Positions 51,135 through 60,329 of a stretch of 64,000 nt of DNA are shown in pieces. A model generated the notes under the pieces. The model was not told the DNA's origin. It did no database searches and worked only from the letters and a program-made list of their open reading frames with translations. Both the position numbers and the translations under genes were made by a program. The DNA is from Rebecca billardiae RCC1528 (taxonomy: Eukaryota > Haptophyta). Where the stretch lies: assembly GCA_965240325.2 (NCBI GenBank), contig OZ251237.1, forward strand, positions 1,364,001 through 1,428,000, given 5' to 3'. The number at the start of each line of letters is the position of its first letter. The first letter of the stretch is position 1.

Positions 51135-51263
51135 CGAGAGGCAAGCACTGCGGATGCGGCCTTGTCCGTGGGCTGTGGGCGTGGTGTAGTGCACCGGACT
51201 CCAAAGCTTGCACGTGGCCACGCTCGATAACGAAGCACGGCCGGTTCGAAGACGCACGGGAGC
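51135..51263. promoter_or_regulatory. Short divergent promoter (VLRF1 / LETM1-like)
   Basis: Only 129 bp lie between opposed start codons. No motif stands out. Confidence 0.45.
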
Positions 51264-52202
51264 ATGTCGTCGCGGCTCGTCGCGCTGTGCGCGCTCGTCG
51301 CGTGCCTCGCCGCGGGTGTCGATGCCTCGGCGGCGACGAAGGCGAAGGCGCACCGCCCGCCTCTTGACGAGCTGCGCAGCTCGACGACGGCCTTGTGGAC
51401 CAACTACAAGCAGTGCCAGTCCATCCGCAAGATGCGCAAGGAGGGCGCGCAGCTCGACTTCTCGGCACACTGGATGCTGCGCCGCGGCGCGGCCGACCGG
51501 AACAAGCTGTTCCAGCTGGTGTGGCTGGCGACCGTGGCGAAGTGGTCCACGCCGCTCATCGCATACTTCTTCCCCAGCGTCCTCCCCTCGACCTTCGAGA
51601 CCGTGCCGGCGTTTGTGAGCCGGCTGGAGGCCGCTCAGCAGGCGCAGCAGGCCGCCCTGCTGAGCGTGCTGCAGGCGGTGGACGCGGGCAAGCTGCGTGC
51701 CGGCGACGCGCTCGACGCGCTCTCGGCGGGCTCGAAGAGCAAAGCGCTCTCCCACCTCACGCACGACGGAGTGGGCCTCGAGAAGGTGCCGACCCCGGTG
51801 ATCCACGCCGCGAGCCGAGCGCTCTCCGGCCCGCCGAAAATCCTGCCGCGCGCCCTGCACATGCAGGCCGTGCGCGCGGGCATGCGCGCGATCGCCGAAG
51901 GCGACGAGGCGCTGCGGCGCACGAAAATGAACGAGCTCCCGCGGCACCTGCTACTCGAGGCGTGCGGCGAGCGCGCCATCCGCGTGCGCGAGCAGACGCC
52001 ACAGGCGCTCACCAAGGGCCTCGAAGAGTGGCTGGCTCTGACCGCGTCGCTCAGACCCGACGCTGAGAACCAGCCGCCGCGCTCGATCTGCGACGCGACG
52101 CGGCTGGCGCTGCTGGCAGTGAACACGGCGAGCATGACGCGCCGCGCATCGCCCGAAGAGACCCCGGCGCGCCACCTGCTCTACACCAACAGTGGCTTCT
52201 GA
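51264..52202 (+). CDS. LETM1-like domain protein with signal peptide
   Basis: The product is a 312-aa single-exon protein. Residues 1-22 are a clear signal peptide (MSSRLVALCALVACLAAGVDA). Residues 35-105 (DELRSSTTALWTNYKQCQSI, then GAADRNKLFQLVWLATVAKW and PLIAYFFPSVLPSTF) follow the LETM1/ribosome-binding-like pattern: a Tyr/Trp helix, a D..KL..L segment, then a hydrophobic helix ending in FPS.LPSTF. The rest is helical (ALHMQAVRAGMRAIAEGDEA). LETM1 proper is a mitochondrial inner-membrane protein; the signal peptide here suggests the secretory route or a plastid with ER-derived membranes. Confidence 0.72.
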   Translation: MSSRLVALCALVACLAAGVDASAATKAKAHRPPLDELRSSTTALWTNYKQCQSIRKMRKEGAQLDFSAHWMLRRGAADRNKLFQLVWLATVAKWSTPLIAYFFPSVLPSTFETVPAFVSRLEAAQQAQQAALLSVLQAVDAGKLRAGDALDALSAGSKSKALSHLTHDGVGLEKVPTPVIHAASRALSGPPKILPRALHMQAVRAGMRAIAEGDEALRRTKMNELPRHLLLEACGERAIRVREQTPQALTKGLEEWLALTASLRPDAENQPPRSICDATRLALLAVNTASMTRRASPEETPARHLLYTNSGF

Positions 52203-54388
52203 GTGGCGCCAGGCTCGCGCGAGCTCCCCAAATCTCCTTGAGCGTCTGGCAGCTCTCGGCACTGGTGCCCGCGCGGCGAACCCCGCGGGGCAGGAGAAGC
52301 CGTGGCGGCAGCCAACGAACGTGCATCATCGGACTCATCCGCCCCCACCACGCATCATTCATCAGACGTCGGCAGCTGGGCCACAGCGCTTGCTGGCGCG
52401 CAGAGCGGCTCGCCGGTCGCTGCCCGAGACGCCTGCTGCCACCGGGCACGGACAGTCGGTGATGACACAGGCGGCGACTGCTCGTCGCTCGAGTGCTTCG
52501 GTCGTCGGTGCCCACCGGCGCCTGTCGGCGTCGCCAACGCATGGGCAGGGGCCGCGGGCACGGTCATCGGTGCAGGGGACGCGCGTCGCGTTGGCCAAGC
52601 TCCCCGAGGCCGTTGAAGAGCACACGCCCATCATGCACGTTGGGCCACTCTCCCGCGAATCGGGGCGCGGCAACTCACGCTCACCCCGATTCACGCATGC
52701 ACCTGCATGCGCTGCCGTCGCAATGTCATCGACTGCGTGCTTGACTTTCCCGGAGTCGAAGTGAGCACATGCAGAGCCATCACGCTGATTCGGATTTCGG
52801 TGCCGACTCTGAGTCTGAGACTACTGTACTCTGTAGAAGTTGAAACGGTCATTACGAATTACGAATACGATGACGGCCTGCTTAGCATTATATTGGCCGG
52901 ACGATTCACAATGATGTGTCGTGCGTGGCTGCATGATGCGAAGATGATGATTATTACTGTATACAGTTTTTACGACTAAGAATAAGTGCCAGACGCACAC
53001 AGCTCACTGCTCAGGCAGGCGGCGAGATCGACGCCCGCCAACTGCCACTGGCAACTGTCACCGCCCATGAACTTGACTAGCCGTCGCCGATGGCTGCGCC
53101 GCCGGACGAAAATTCAGCGTATTCTTAACTGCTACGCTACGCGTACCCCCATACTACACTTTACTGAGACTACTCATGTTTTTTACCATACCCGGTTAAC
53201 CCCCATACTCCGTACTCGGATACTGCTCGGATGACGGATTACGTCAACGGGGCTTGGTCCGGTGCCCGGTGGTCCGGACTCCGGACCACTCAGGGGGGGC
53301 TCCGGGTGATCACAGATCCTAAGTGACTACTGGTGGCTAAAGCCTCCTAAGCCCTACCCTGGCCAGCCCCCAACCAACTTCCACCAACCCCACCCAACCT
53401 CAAGGCCACTGACCGAGACCGGCCTAGTGGTCCTAGTGCCCTCTGCCCTGACACCACTCCGCCCCGTGTGCCTGTGGACAGACAGCCCGCCTCCTAAGAG
53501 GCGGGGCGGGGTGAGTATGCCAATGTTGCCAACTAGCCGACACCGACTCGCCCATTCTTAATTCTATGATTTCACGACATAGGTAATCTCGCCTGCCTGA
53601 GCTCACAGACACACTGGCGGAGCTGTGTGCCGCCCGAGTGCGGAGTGTGCGTCATCACTCATCTCTTATTCGTACTGCTTAGTAAACTGCATAGGTAGGA
53701 CGGCGCAGGTCTCCAGGTGATTCCGATTCCGATTCGTCACGAAGACAATCAATCATCGGCGCATCCGATCGAATTCTCAAGTCGGCGCTGATCTACAGGT
53801 CACAGATCTGAAATTCCTGATGAGTGATGACGGCCGCCCCCCGCCGGTGCGGCCACTGGCCGACTTGGAGAGTGATACTATTCAGTGATAGTGCGCCATG
53901 GGCGACTACGAGGCCGATGGGCCAGGGGGGGGGGGGGGGGGTCTGACTAGTGAGTCTAGTGACTCGGACGGCGAGGAGCTCACGCTGCGTCGCCTCACGC
54001 TGCCATCCTGGTCCCGTGGACCTGGAGTGGCAGCCTGGACCGCTGGTCGCTCACGCTCGGGTGTCAAGTTAGGTGTTTGACAGTTTGTCTCTGCTGCTCG
54101 ATCTGCTGCTACAGCTTGCTGACTCTGACGCCTGCCCGTTGCATACCACGCCGTTAATATATATAATAAGATATGTTGACCGCGCAGCCATTAATCAACA
54201 CAGTGTCTGAATCTACTGACAGACGGGTAACGCGGAGCGGGCCCGCTTCTTAATTTCCCGGCCCGTGTCGCAAGACTCACCACGGCCTGGGCTTCCCAGC
54301 TCCGCGGTTCTGAACCACGGAGAGCTCAGGTCCATGGCGCAGCATGCTGACCGCAGTCCGCCGTCCACACGCACGAGGATGGCCATGC
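52203..54388. repeat. Repeat-rich intergenic region
   Basis: No gene is supported. 52995-53040 and 53586-53610 carry the CGCACACAGCTCAGG-type repeat in opposite orientations. 53562-53580 has the ATTCTATGATTT block shared with about 903 and 42312. A perfect 10-bp hairpin GTGGTCCGGA / TCCGGACCAC lies at 53269-53289. A CCGCCTC / GAGGCGG hairpin lies near 53488-53505. A 15-20 base G run at about 53926-53941 may be an assembly weak point. Confidence 0.55.
53895..54165 (-). repeat. Dispersed repeat, copy B (inverted, longest)
   Basis: The left edge ATGGGCGACTACGAGG and the right edge (CTTGCTGACTCTGACGCCTG through the start of a GCATACCACG block) match copies A (25350) and C (62540) in inverse orientation. 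This copy carries about 130 bp missing from copy C. A 60-codon ATG frame, 53898-54080, lies inside and is not conserved in the other copies. Confidence 0.7.
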
Positions 54389-54771
54389 TTACTTCCCTGC
54401 GTCCCGTGCAAGTCGGATGAGGTGGAAGTTGGTCGTTGGCTTGTGCAGCCGACGATTGGCCTGCGCCTGCCGCGTGCAGCTCTGCAGCGCGAGGAGCTGT
54501 TCTCGACAGGCTGCATCTGCGTAGTCATGCGTAGCAAAGCACGTGAGGAGCGCCAGCATCTCCCCCTGGCATGGCGCCGGGACTCGCCTTCCCCGAAACG
54601 TGTTCTTAGCGTTGAACTGACTCACGCAAGCACGAGGCGCGCGGATTGGGAGGCGAGATGAGCATGGATGCACAGGGATGCCCGCCACGAGGGCTCGCCA
54701 CAAGCACACGGAGGCCGCCGCGGGAGACGCACCTTCAGGTTTAGAGCAAAGTCCTTGTGGATGCGACCCAT
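54389..54771 (-). CDS. Mitochondrial small-ribosomal protein mS37 (CHCHD1/MRP10-like, twin CX9C)
   Basis: This is a tiny two-exon gene, 88 aa. Exon 1, 54771-54733, codes MGRIHKDFALNLK. Intron 54617-54732 has an AAG|GTGCGT donor and CAG acceptor. Exon 2 is 54616-54389. The core is a twin CX9C (CHCH) fold: CQGEMLALLTC and CREQLLALQSC, with FATHDYADAA between. The Cys-x-x-Glu-Met, the aromatic after the second Cys and the D..CR spacing match mS37. After import through the Mia40 route the protein joins the mitochondrial small ribosomal subunit. The first exon is basic. It is divergent from ATP12 across 103 bp. Another short CHCH protein is possible but fits less well. Confidence 0.78.
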
Positions 54772-54874
54772 CTCGAACGCCGAGCTGCGCCTCTCCCGCG
54801 GGCAACTGCGACCGGAACGAAGACCGTGTTCGCCGCGACTCGCGAGAGGTCGTCAACTCGCTGCATTCGTCAGC
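54772..54874. promoter_or_regulatory. Short divergent promoter (mS37 / ATP12)
   Basis: 103 bp lie between two opposed ATGs of genes for mitochondrial proteins, which suggests joint expression. Confidence 0.5.
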
Positions 54875-55690
54875 ATGGCTGCCTCCGCGTCGCTGGCGCG
54901 AATTGTGCGCCGTGCCTTGAGCACTGCGAAGCCGAAGCGATTCTACAAAGAGGCGAGCGTTGTCATGCACGCACCGGCCGACGGCACAGTCGCCCAGTAC
55001 GCCGTCGCTCTCGATGGACGGACCGTGAAGACGCCGGGCAAGGAATTGCTGGCTGTGCGGTCCCGTCCGCTCGCGCTCGCAATCGCAGAGGAGTGGGACG
55101 CGCAGGGCAAATACATCCGGCCCCAGATGATGCCGCTGACCACATTGGCGACAACCACCATCGATCAGATGCCAAGTATCCGAGAGCAGATCGAGGAGGG
55201 CCTCCTCAGCTACTTCAAGAGCGATACGGTCTGTTTCCGAACGCCAGGCGCAGAGCCCACGCTCGCGCAGCGCGAGCGTGAGGAGTGGGACCCGCTCATG
55301 GCCTGGTTCAACGAGCGCTTCGGCACGTCGATCGAGTCTACGACGGCACTTGCGCTCGATCACTCGGCCAAAGATGTAGACCGCATCGAGGACTTCCTTC
55401 TGGACGCCGATGACGAGGTGATCACTGCGCTGGACGCGGTCGCCGCGAGCTGCAAGTCGTTTGTCATCGCAGCGGCGGTCACGCTCGGAAGGCTGGACGC
55501 CCGTGGCGCGTGTGCAGCTGCCCGCGTTGCCGAGGATACGCAGATTGAGCAATGGGGGCTAGCGGAGGGCAGCCACGACATCGACATCGAAGATCAGCGC
55601 ATACGTGTGGGTGCTGCTGCTGTCTACTCCCACCTTTGCCGCCGTGCCGGCGCCGGAGACTCCGAGTCCAAAGATCGTCCTCAGTCTTAA
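54875..55690 (+). CDS. ATP12: ATP12 (ATPAF2), F1-ATPase assembly chaperone
   Basis: The product is a 271-aa single-exon protein. ATP12 binds the alpha subunit of mitochondrial F1 during assembly. Residues 1-20 (MAASASLARIVRRALSTAKP) are an Arg/Ser-rich mitochondrial presequence. KRFYKEASVVMHAPADGTVA, YAVALDGRTVKTPGKELL, AIAEEWDAQGKYIRPQMMPL, TTLATTTIDQ, then SYFKSDTVCFRTP and WDPLMAWFNERFG are the family's conserved blocks in order. AEDTQIEQWGLAEGSHDIDI follows near the end. The length is normal for the family. ATG 54875 is chosen because the presequence begins there; upstream sequence belongs to the divergent mS37 gene. Confidence 0.92.
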   Translation: MAASASLARIVRRALSTAKPKRFYKEASVVMHAPADGTVAQYAVALDGRTVKTPGKELLAVRSRPLALAIAEEWDAQGKYIRPQMMPLTTLATTTIDQMPSIREQIEEGLLSYFKSDTVCFRTPGAEPTLAQREREEWDPLMAWFNERFGTSIESTTALALDHSAKDVDRIEDFLLDADDEVITALDAVAASCKSFVIAAAVTLGRLDARGACAAARVAEDTQIEQWGLAEGSHDIDIEDQRIRVGAAAVYSHLCRRAGAGDSESKDRPQS

Positions 55691-56312
55691 ACTGGTTTCA
55701 TTGGACTTGTGTAGCTAGTAACACGCCGGATTGTCGTCAATTCGAGCATCAAGGGCGCGGATCCATGGAGGCAACCTGGGCGGGGGCGGGGCAGATTGGC
55801 AGCCTCGCGCGGGTCGTATCCGAGTCATCAGACATCAGATATCACGGTCGCGTCATCATCTATTGATCTAAAGACTATTAATAAAGAATAAGAACTAACT
55901 CATCAAATTAAGATGATGATCATTGATGATATATATTGATCTAAACGCGTTAATAATATATTGATCTAAATTCCGGTCACTAATAATTCGGGTCAACCGC
56001 GGACGGCGGAGCCGGTCGCCGGAGGATCGGGTCCGGGAGGCCAGAGCCATGATGAACCTTCTCAGTGACTGTATTATTTTTTATGTTATAGGGAATAAGG
56101 CTAGAGCCGCGTAGGCCACTGAACGCATGCATACTGTCAATGATAGAATTGTGCCGATGCTGAGCCGTCGCGCCAAGCCGAATGGCGCGCCGCATCCACG
56201 GTGTCAGTCAGGGCCGTCAACCCGCCTGGCGGTGTGACAGCAGTGCAGCCCGCACAGACCACACGCAGGGTGAGGGGACGAGCACAGTGGCGGCAATCAT
56301 GCTTAGAGCCAC
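55691..56312. other. Intergenic
   Basis: The 3' ends of ATP12 and of the ADP/ATP carrier gene converge here. An AT-rich part lies at about 55855-55990. I see nothing else. Confidence 0.5.
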
Positions 56313-57717
56313 CTAAGGCATACCGAGCGCGTGCTTGATCTCGTCGTACAGCACGAGCACGAGCGCCGAGCCAACCGTGCGGATCGCGTTTGCGCCAGCG
56401 CCCTTGAACATGGCGCCAAGGCCCTCGTTCGCCATGATCTTTGTGAAGCAGTCGATGGTACCCTTGTACAGCCACTGGTCCTTCGGCTTCTCCGACTGCA
56501 TCTGGAGACGGCGGCGGACCGTGTCGAACGGGTAGGATGCGTAGCCCGCAGTAATGGCGACGACCTGCGCGATACCGAACTTCGAGATCACGCCCATCGG
56601 CCCGTGGTCGTTCTTGAACGGGTTCGCCTCCTTAGCCGTGTCGAACAGGCCGAAGTAGACGCCGCGGTACGGGATGATGCCTGCTCGGCGCACGGGGCGC
56701 AGGTCGGCGCGGTGAGCATGCGTCAGCACCGGCGCGCGCGAACGGAGCCAGTCTCCCCGAGCTGTGCGCGCGCGGATGAGCAAGGGGAGGCGCCGCGGGC
56801 GCGCACCAATCACGGACACGCCAAAGCCGTTGTAGAGGCCCATGAAGCCGCCCGGGCCCTTCGCCGTCTTGACGAGGCAGTCGAAGAGGCCGTTGAACTG
56901 GGCCTTGCCCGTGCCGACGTCCGACGCAAGGCGCGTACGCGCATAGTCAAGCGGGTACACCACGCACAGCGAGCCCGCACCCGCGAGGCCGCCCGAAGCC
57001 ATGTTGATGGCGAAGTAGGTCCAGAACTCCGTCTTCGGGCTCGCCTTCGGGAAGAGCTTTTTGATGGAGTCCTTGAAGGCGAAGTTGAACGCCTGCGTCG
57101 GGAAGTACCGGATCACGTTCGTCAGGTTGCCACGCCAGAACGCGCCCATGCCCTGCTCCTTGTACACGCGCACGAAGCAGTCGGTGATGCCGGAGTAGCG
57201 CTGGACCTCGCCCGAGATGATCTTCGGGTTGGCATCCTGCGTCTGGATGAGCAGCTTGACGCGCTCGATCGGGGCAGTGCACGTCTTCGCCACCGCACCA
57301 GAGACGCCGCCGACGGCGAAGTCCTGGAGGAAGCTGCGCGCGCGGAGGGATGGCGGCGAGCGCACGTGGGGAATCGTGCAATTAGCCGGTGTTACGAAGC
57401 GTGCTGTCACGCCAACCGCGCCAGAAGGGGGCGTGGCGGCCTCGGGCCATGTCACAGGCGGCCCTTCACGCGTGCCAGCGCGCCACCCTTTCCCATGCCT
57501 CCGCACGCAGGCAGGATGCGCCGTGCGCATCTGCCATGGCTCTCCAGTGACGTTGCGTGCGCAGCACGCCGTCGCGACCCAATCGACGCAACGAGCGAGG
57601 CCAGTGCACTCACCCGGTCAGAGTCGAGCCCTCCTTCTTCGAGGGCACGACGAACGACTTCTTCTCCACCGGCGAGAAGAGCGCCTGAGATGCCGAGATC
57701 ATCGACGTGTAGAGCAT
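56313..57717 (-). CDS. Mitochondrial ADP/ATP carrier with non-standard signature
   Basis: This is an inner-membrane exchanger of ADP and ATP. There are three exons: 57717-57614, 57333-56807 and 56680-56313. Introns 57334-57613 and 56681-56806 are GT-AG. The product is 332 aa from ATG 57717 ([14 protein letters not shown]); ATG 57834 would add 39 residues. Exon 1 ends GSTLTG and joins [20 protein letters not shown]. The three carrier repeats show [33 protein letters not shown] and [35 protein letters not shown] and [15 protein letters not shown] are typical of ADP/ATP carriers. The family signature is normally RRRMMM; here it reads RRRLQM. The second intron is 126 bp, a multiple of three and open, so the unspliced frame continues through it. 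Confidence 0.87.
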
Positions 57718-58695
57718 GGCCTCGGAGATGGCACCACCCCGATCCTTGGTCCAGCTCGACGATGCACCTCGCGCCCCCGAAGTCTCCGGGAGCAGCGTGA
57801 GTCCAGACGAAGCCAGAAGACACGTGAGCGTCATTGGCACAGAATCTGATGAGGTTTCTTATTGGCTACTGACGTACTGATACCGAAACGTTCCTACAGA
57901 GGCCACGTCGCCATTGCATTTGGAAGTTCAAAGTCCGGGACCGGCTTGAAGCCAAACAGGCTGAAACCACTTTCAACTATCAGCAACTTGGTGGTTTCGC
58001 TTGATGATTTTTGACTTTATTTCTAGCGCATGCATTATTTTTGCGTTTGCATTTTTTGATGATGATGCGTTTCGTCTGCTGCGGCGCGGCAGACGTCGCG
58101 TGACACGTCGGCAGACGGTCTCGGTGGGATTCATACATGCGGACGCCGACTGGCAGAGATGTCAGGATGATGGACATGGTCATGAACCGGTGTGGGCGTG
58201 CCGATGGCGATCAGTCCACGGATGCGGATGAGTGGTGTTGCCGCCAGCACGGTCCCCTCTGGTACTCACTGGTCGGACGTGTTGCCACGTGACAGTGACA
58301 CCGGTGACACGTGTCTGTGTCACGGACACGTGACACGCGTGGTGCCTGACACGCCGCACACCTCGACCTGCCAAGGTCCGCACCGCTGTCCTCGGTAAAA
58401 TGCGAACGCTCTCGAGACTCCATGGCCCAGCAGCAGCCACGTTTCCCGTGCCCGCGTGGACGTGGACGGCGTTGTCGCGCTCAGTCACGCAGCGCTGCCG
58501 CTGCTCGCGCTGCCTAAGCGCGCTCGAGCGAAGGTGACCCGGGCCCGAGACAAACGGTCAGGCGTTGCAGATCGCACGCGCGTCTGCAATGCGTTGCATG
58601 GCGCGCCCGGCGCGCCTGGGTGGTGGACGCTGTACGGCTCCAGGCCGCGGTATCGCGCGGCCCACCCCCAGGGGTGCGGGTGCGGGAGTCCGGCC
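57718..58695. promoter_or_regulatory. Upstream region of the ADP/ATP carrier with three G-boxes
   Basis: CACGTG occurs at 58286-58291, 58308-58313 and 58327-58332, three times in 47 bp, about 570-615 bp above the carrier start and also 3' of the methyltransferase gene. An AT-rich stretch lies at about 58000-58070. No gene is supported. G-boxes bind bHLH/bZIP factors in plants; a role here is inference. Confidence 0.45.
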
Positions 58696-60108
58696 TCAGG
58701 GCCCGGTGGGAGGCGGGATGATCGTCACCTTGACCTCATCGTTGGCCGGGGTGGCCGGTGTCGGGGTGGGCGGCGGCGGCAGCGGCGAGGACCTCGGCGC
58801 GACCTTCACCCCGGCCATCGGCGAGCTAGCCTGTTGCGGCGCCGGCGGTGGTGGCGTGGGCTCGAGGACCGCACTCGCGCCCACCCCGCCATCACCGTCG
58901 TTGGCTTGCGGCGGATCTGCGGGCGCCGGCAGGCTGCCGCCGCTGTCGCCGTCCTCCGGCGCTGGCGGTGGCACCGGCATGTACTCACCCTTTGCCGCGG
59001 CGTTGCGCTCGGCGTCTGCGAGGGCCGTGTCGATGGCCGCCAGCTCGGCCTGCAGCAGGTAGCGCCGCTGCTCATCGGGGGAGCAGTCCGCCGGCGGCGG
59101 CAGCGGAGGCTCCACGCAGCGGTCACCGCGCTTGGTGCAGACCTGCACGCCGCATCCGATCGGCAGCATCGTCGTCGTCACGCGCGTGTCGTTGGCGACG
59201 AGCGTGATGAGGTCGTCGATGGCCTCCTTGTCCTCTTCCGTGGGGTACAGCATCATGCCGAACATCACCAGCATGCCGCGCGGCCGCAGCAGCCGCAGGC
59301 ACGCCTCATAGTAGTCCTTCTGCTGCTGCTTGTCCGCGTCGATCGAGATGAAGTCAAACTGCCGCCCGTCGCGCTCGAGCTCGTGCAGCTGCTCGCGCGC
59401 GTCGCCCACGCGCACGTCGAGGGCCGGCGGCAGCGTGCCGAGGAAGCGCGCGGCGATCTCGGCGTACTCGCGCTTCGCCTCGATCAGCGTCATCCGCCCC
59501 GACGCCGGCAGCGCGTGCGCGACTGCGGCAGCCGAGTATCCAGTGAACGAGCCGACGTCCAGCGCCTCCCGCGCGCGCATCACGCGCGCGAGGAGCTGCA
59601 GGAGCGTGGCCTGCTCGGGGGCGCAGATGTACATGGCGTCGTCGTACGGCACGTTTCGGAACGTGTAGTTGTAGATGTCGTCGAGCAGCCGGCTGTTCGC
59701 GGACGACGAGCGGAGGATCACGTCACGGAGCTCGTTGTCAGGCGCGAGCGGCGGCGGGCCAGTTGCGTTGATCTGGTCGACGTAGTTGCGCAGCTCCCAC
59801 GTGAACGCGGTCATGTTGGCGTCCTTGAGCTCGACGAGCCGCTGCTTCTCGGCCTCCTCCTCCACCTTCGTCTTCTCCATGAACTTGGCCTCCTCGTCGA
59901 GGTCCGCGTCGACCGTGACCGCCGCCTCGGCCGCCGGCTGCGTGGCCGTGCACACGACGCGGACGGCATCGCGCCTCCGCGGCACGCGGAGCAGCCGGCT
60001 CGAGCCCGCACGCGCACGGCCGACCACGCGCCCGCCAAGCCCTGGCGTCGCCCACACCGCGAGCACCGCGGCTGCCGCGACCAGCGCGGCCCGCGCAGGT
60101 CGCCGCAT
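58696..60108 (-). CDS. Second O-methyltransferase, secreted or organellar
   Basis: The product is a 470-aa single-exon protein. Residues 1-25 are a signal peptide (MRRPARAALVAAAAVLAVWA…). An acidic coil (EEAKFMEKTKVEEEAEKQRL) precedes the caffeoyl-CoA-type methyltransferase domain. YICAPEQATLLQLLARVMRA, ALDVGSFTGYSAAAVAHALP (SAM site), DVRVGDAREQLHELE, FISIDADKQQQKDYY and LRPRGMLVMFGMML follow. The tail, about 330-470, has a Cys-containing segment and a long Pro/Ala-rich region. Compared with the MysB-like domain at 20.5-22.2 kb it shares the fold but lacks the MysB-like stretches, so it probably has another substrate. It may lie in the plastid or secretory system. Confidence 0.82.
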   Translation of the reverse strand: MRRPARAALVAAAAVLAVWATPGLGGRVVGRARAGSSRLLRVPRRRDAVRVVCTATQPAAEAAVTVDADLDEEAKFMEKTKVEEEAEKQRLVELKDANMTAFTWELRNYVDQINATGPPPLAPDNELRDVILRSSSANSRLLDDIYNYTFRNVPYDDAMYICAPEQATLLQLLARVMRAREALDVGSFTGYSAAAVAHALPASGRMTLIEAKREYAEIAARFLGTLPPALDVRVGDAREQLHELERDGRQFDFISIDADKQQQKDYYEACLRLLRPRGMLVMFGMMLYPTEEDKEAIDDLITLVANDTRVTTTMLPIGCGVQVCTKRGDRCVEPPLPPPADCSPDEQRRYLLQAELAAIDTALADAERNAAAKGEYMPVPPPAPEDGDSGGSLPAPADPPQANDGDGGVGASAVLEPTPPPPAPQQASSPMAGVKVAPRSSPLPPPPTPTPATPANDEVKVTIIPPPTGP

Positions 60109-60329
60109 GTGCTGCTGCGTGGACTGCCTCCGGCGACGTCTGGCTCAGCTGCGACGTTCGCCGCGCTGATGACGTCCGGACTTTCAACTTCCGGCATTCA
60201 TCGTGCGAGATTTTCCGCTCCGGTCCGAGGGCTCCATCCAGCTCGGCACACGTGGCCGGGGCCGGGACGCCCCCATCGCAGCAATTCGTTCGTGCTGATT
60301 TGCCGTGGTGCTGGGGTGGTGCGCACGCC

